A stretch of DNA of 8,235 bases from AC-32 sp035455445 (lineage in GTDB: Bacteria; Actinomycetota; Thermoleophilia; Gaiellales; Gaiellaceae): the NCBI GenBank assembly GCA_035455445.1, contig DATIFC010000142.1:1-8235 (forward strand), given 5' to 3'. Both the position numbers and the translations under genes were made by a program. Every line of letters starts with the position of its first letter. The first letter of the stretch is position 1. The notes beneath the pieces are model-generated. The model did not search any database and was not told the origin of the DNA. It saw only the letters and a program-made list of their open reading frames with translations. Shown in pieces: positions 6,454 through 8,235 of the stretch.

Positions 6454-8235
6454 AAACCGGGAGCGGCTCCGCCGGCAGCTCGAACGCGAAGGTCGTGCCC
6501 TTGCCCGGCTCCGACTCGACCCAGATGCGCCCGTGCATGGAGCGGACGAGCTCGCGGCAGATGTAGAGGCCGAGGCCGGTCCCGCCGATGCCGCGCCGCT
6601 GGTCGGGATCGAGGCGGTAGAACTTGTCGAAGATCCGCTCCTCCTCGCCGACCGGGATCCCGAGGCCCTGGTCGCGGACGCTGAAGCGGAGCCGGTCGCC
6701 CACCGCTGCGAGCGCCACCTCGATCCGCCCTCCGGACGGCGAGTACTTGATCGCGTTGTCGAGGAGGTTGAGCAGCACCTGGCGCGTGCGCTCGCCGTCG
6801 CCGTGCACCTTCGGCACCGCCGGCGGCACCACGACCTCGATCGCCGTCCCCTCGCCCACCCGGGAGCGCGCGACCGTCACCACTCCGTGTACCAGCTCCT
6901 CCGGCTCGAACGTGTCCGCGACGACTCGGAGCGATCCGCTGTCGAGCTGTCCCGCGACCAGGATCTCCTCGACGAGGTTGGCGAGACGGTTCGACTGCTC
7001 GGCGATCATCTCGAGGAGATCGTCCTGGGTCTGCGCCGGGAGGTCGTGCTCCCTCAGCGTCAGGGCCGCGCCGTGCAGCGAGGCGAGCGGTGTCCTGAGC
7101 TCGTGCGAGATCGTCGCCACGAACTGCGAGCGGAGGTCCTCGAGCCGGCGGTCCTGGGTCGCGTCACGGAAGGCGTAGACGGTGTCGTCGTCCAGCGCCA
7201 CGGCCACGATCGAGAGCCAAAGCTCGCGCCCTGCGACGTCGACCGGGACCGTCTCGGAGCTCGAGGGGCCGTCCCCTTGCCCGGGTCGATCCGCGACGGG
7301 CACGAACGTGGCGATCGTCGTCCAGCTCGGAATCGCCTCCTCCGCCCGGCGGCCGCACACGTCCGCCGCCCGGAGGCCCGTGATCGCCTCGGCCGCCTGG
7401 TTCCAGAGCCGCACCACACCGCCGCGGTCGACGACGAAGACCCCGTCACCGAGATGCGCGAGCACGCGCTCCGCCTGGTCCCGCTGCGACCGCGAGAGCC
7501 GGCTGCGGGCGATCGCAGGCGCCACGGCGTAGGCGACCACGAGCAGCGAGCCGATGAGACCGAGGCCGATCCCGATCACCCGCCAGCGGACGTTTTCGGC
7601 CGCGGCCGTGATCTCGGACCGCCTGCGTACCGTGATCAGGGCGGGCGTACGCCCTTGCTCGCCGAGAGGTGTGGCGACCGCTCGATACTCGAGCCCTTGC
7701 ATCCGGATGTCCATCGGCTTGCCCAGCATCGGGAGGGCGTCCACGCGGGCGACACCGTCTTCGCGAACGAGTCGATGGCCGAGCAGGACACCCAGACGGC
7801 CGTTGGGAAGTTTCTTCTTCTGGTCGCCGGCGATCTCGCCGACGAGGCGCGAACCGAACGGGGCGACCACGAAGACACGCCCGATCGTCCTTCCGCGACG
7901 GTTCACGACGTCGAAGCGCGCCATCTCCTCTCCGGGCACGCTCGCCGCGCGGCGACGGAGCACGATCCACGGGTTTCTTCGCTCGATCGCCCGGAGCGCA
8001 CGCCGGTCGTTCCGTGCGAACGCGTGCGCGACCTCCCCGGAGCGTGCGAGCACGTCGCCATTCCTGCGCTCGTGGCGCGCAAGCCTCGCGTACGCGGAGG
8101 TGCTCGAGTTGAGCTGCCGCACGAGCTGCTGGTCGGCGTTGTTCCGCTCGCGCTTGGCCGCGAAGCCGCCGAACGCCCAGACGGCGGCCACCAGTGGAAG
8201 ACCGAGGAGCAGCAACCCCGTCGCGAGCCGAAGGC
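6446..8235 (-). CDS. Membrane sensor histidine kinase with extracytoplasmic sensor and PAS domain, N-terminus cut by window edge
   Basis: The frame is open to the right edge, giving about 595 visible residues. The first TTG (8215) lies inside a hydrophobic run that begins further upstream, so the true start is outside the window. Residue numbers here count from that TTG. Order: first membrane helix (before 1 to about 20); extracytoplasmic region about 21-212, whose FDVVNRRGRTIGRVFVV-like stretch (101-117) suggests a Cache-type sensor; second membrane helix 213-236; PAS domain about 247-355 (GDGVFVVDRGGVVRLWNQAAE); HisKA with phosphoacceptor His371 in SHELRTPL; HATPase_c with N-box LLNLLDNAIKYSP (Asn487), G1 DQGLGIP, F-box IFDKFYRLD and G2 GTGLGLYI. 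All catalytic boxes are intact. It would autophosphorylate and signal to a response regulator not seen here, perhaps upstream of the window. It ends 53 bp before the hydroxylase operon on the same strand. A role in controlling that operon is inference only. Confidence 0.93.
   Translation of the reverse strand, partial: LRLATGLLLLGLPLVAAVWAFGGFAAKRERNNADQQLVRQLNSSTSAYARLARHERRNGDVLARSGEVAHAFARNDRRALRAIERRNPWIVLRRRAASVPGEEMARFDVVNRRGRTIGRVFVVAPFGSRLVGEIAGDQKKKLPNGRLGVLLGHRLVREDGVARVDALPMLGKPMDIRMQGLEYRAVATPLGEQGRTPALITVRRRSEITAAAENVRWRVIGIGLGLIGSLLVVAYAVAPAIARSRLSRSQRDQAERVLAHLGDGVFVVDRGGVVRLWNQAAEAITGLRAADVCGRRAEEAIPSWTTIATFVPVADRPGQGDGPSSSETVPVDVAGRELWLSIVAVALDDDTVYAFRDATQDRRLEDLRSQFVATISHELRTPLASLHGAALTLREHDLPAQTQDDLLEMIAEQSNRLANLVEEILVAGQLDSGSLRVVADTFEPEELVHGVVTVARSRVGEGTAIEVVVPPAVPKVHGDGERTRQVLLNLLDNAIKYSPSGGRIEVALAAVGDRLRFSVRDQGLGIPVGEEERIFDKFYRLDPDQRRGIGGTGLGLYICRELVRSMHGRIWVESEPGKGTTFAFELPAEPLPVSA

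Overview
The window is a high-GC (roughly 70% by eye), densely coded stretch in which every supported gene lies on the minus strand. Starts are often GTG or TTG, third codon positions are strongly G/C, and one gene encodes a luciferase-like (LLM) enzyme of the type that often uses F420. Together these suggest an actinobacterium. A Thermoleophilia/Solirubrobacterales-like lineage is plausible, but this is inference and no taxonomic marker is present.

Read in the direction of transcription (right to left), the layout is as follows. (1) The 3' part of a membrane sensor histidine kinase (8235-6446), cut by the right window edge. (2) A 53-bp gap (6393-6445) with small inverted repeats and a weak promoter candidate. 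(3) A molybdenum-hydroxylase operon in the CoxM-CoxS-CoxL order: FAD subunit (6392-5589), [2Fe-2S] subunit (5592-5092) and molybdopterin catalytic subunit (5095-2621), then a CoxG/SRPBCC protein (2624-2154). (4) An LLM-class oxidoreductase (2151-1117). (5) An M20-family amidohydrolase-like protein (1112 to the left edge, cut after residue 371).

The four molybdenum-hydroxylase genes are joined by three identical 4-bp GTGA stop/start overlaps. The next two genes follow after 2 and 4 bp. All six genes from the FAD subunit onward therefore probably form one translationally coupled transcript. The layout resembles aerobic CO dehydrogenase, but the catalytic subunit has N-R-G-Y-S-R where true CO dehydrogenases carry a Cys-containing AYxCSFR loop. 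This is most likely a hydroxylase for an organic substrate. With an LLM oxidoreductase and an M20 amidohydrolase downstream, the set looks like a short catabolic pathway of hydroxylation, further oxidation or ring opening, and amide or carbamoyl cleavage. The substrate is unknown and may be an N-heterocycle or other aromatic amide. The M20 protein has unusual replacements in its metal site, which makes it the least predictable step.

There is no gene-free stretch longer than 53 bp. I saw no tRNA, rRNA, CRISPR, insertion sequence or transposon signature.
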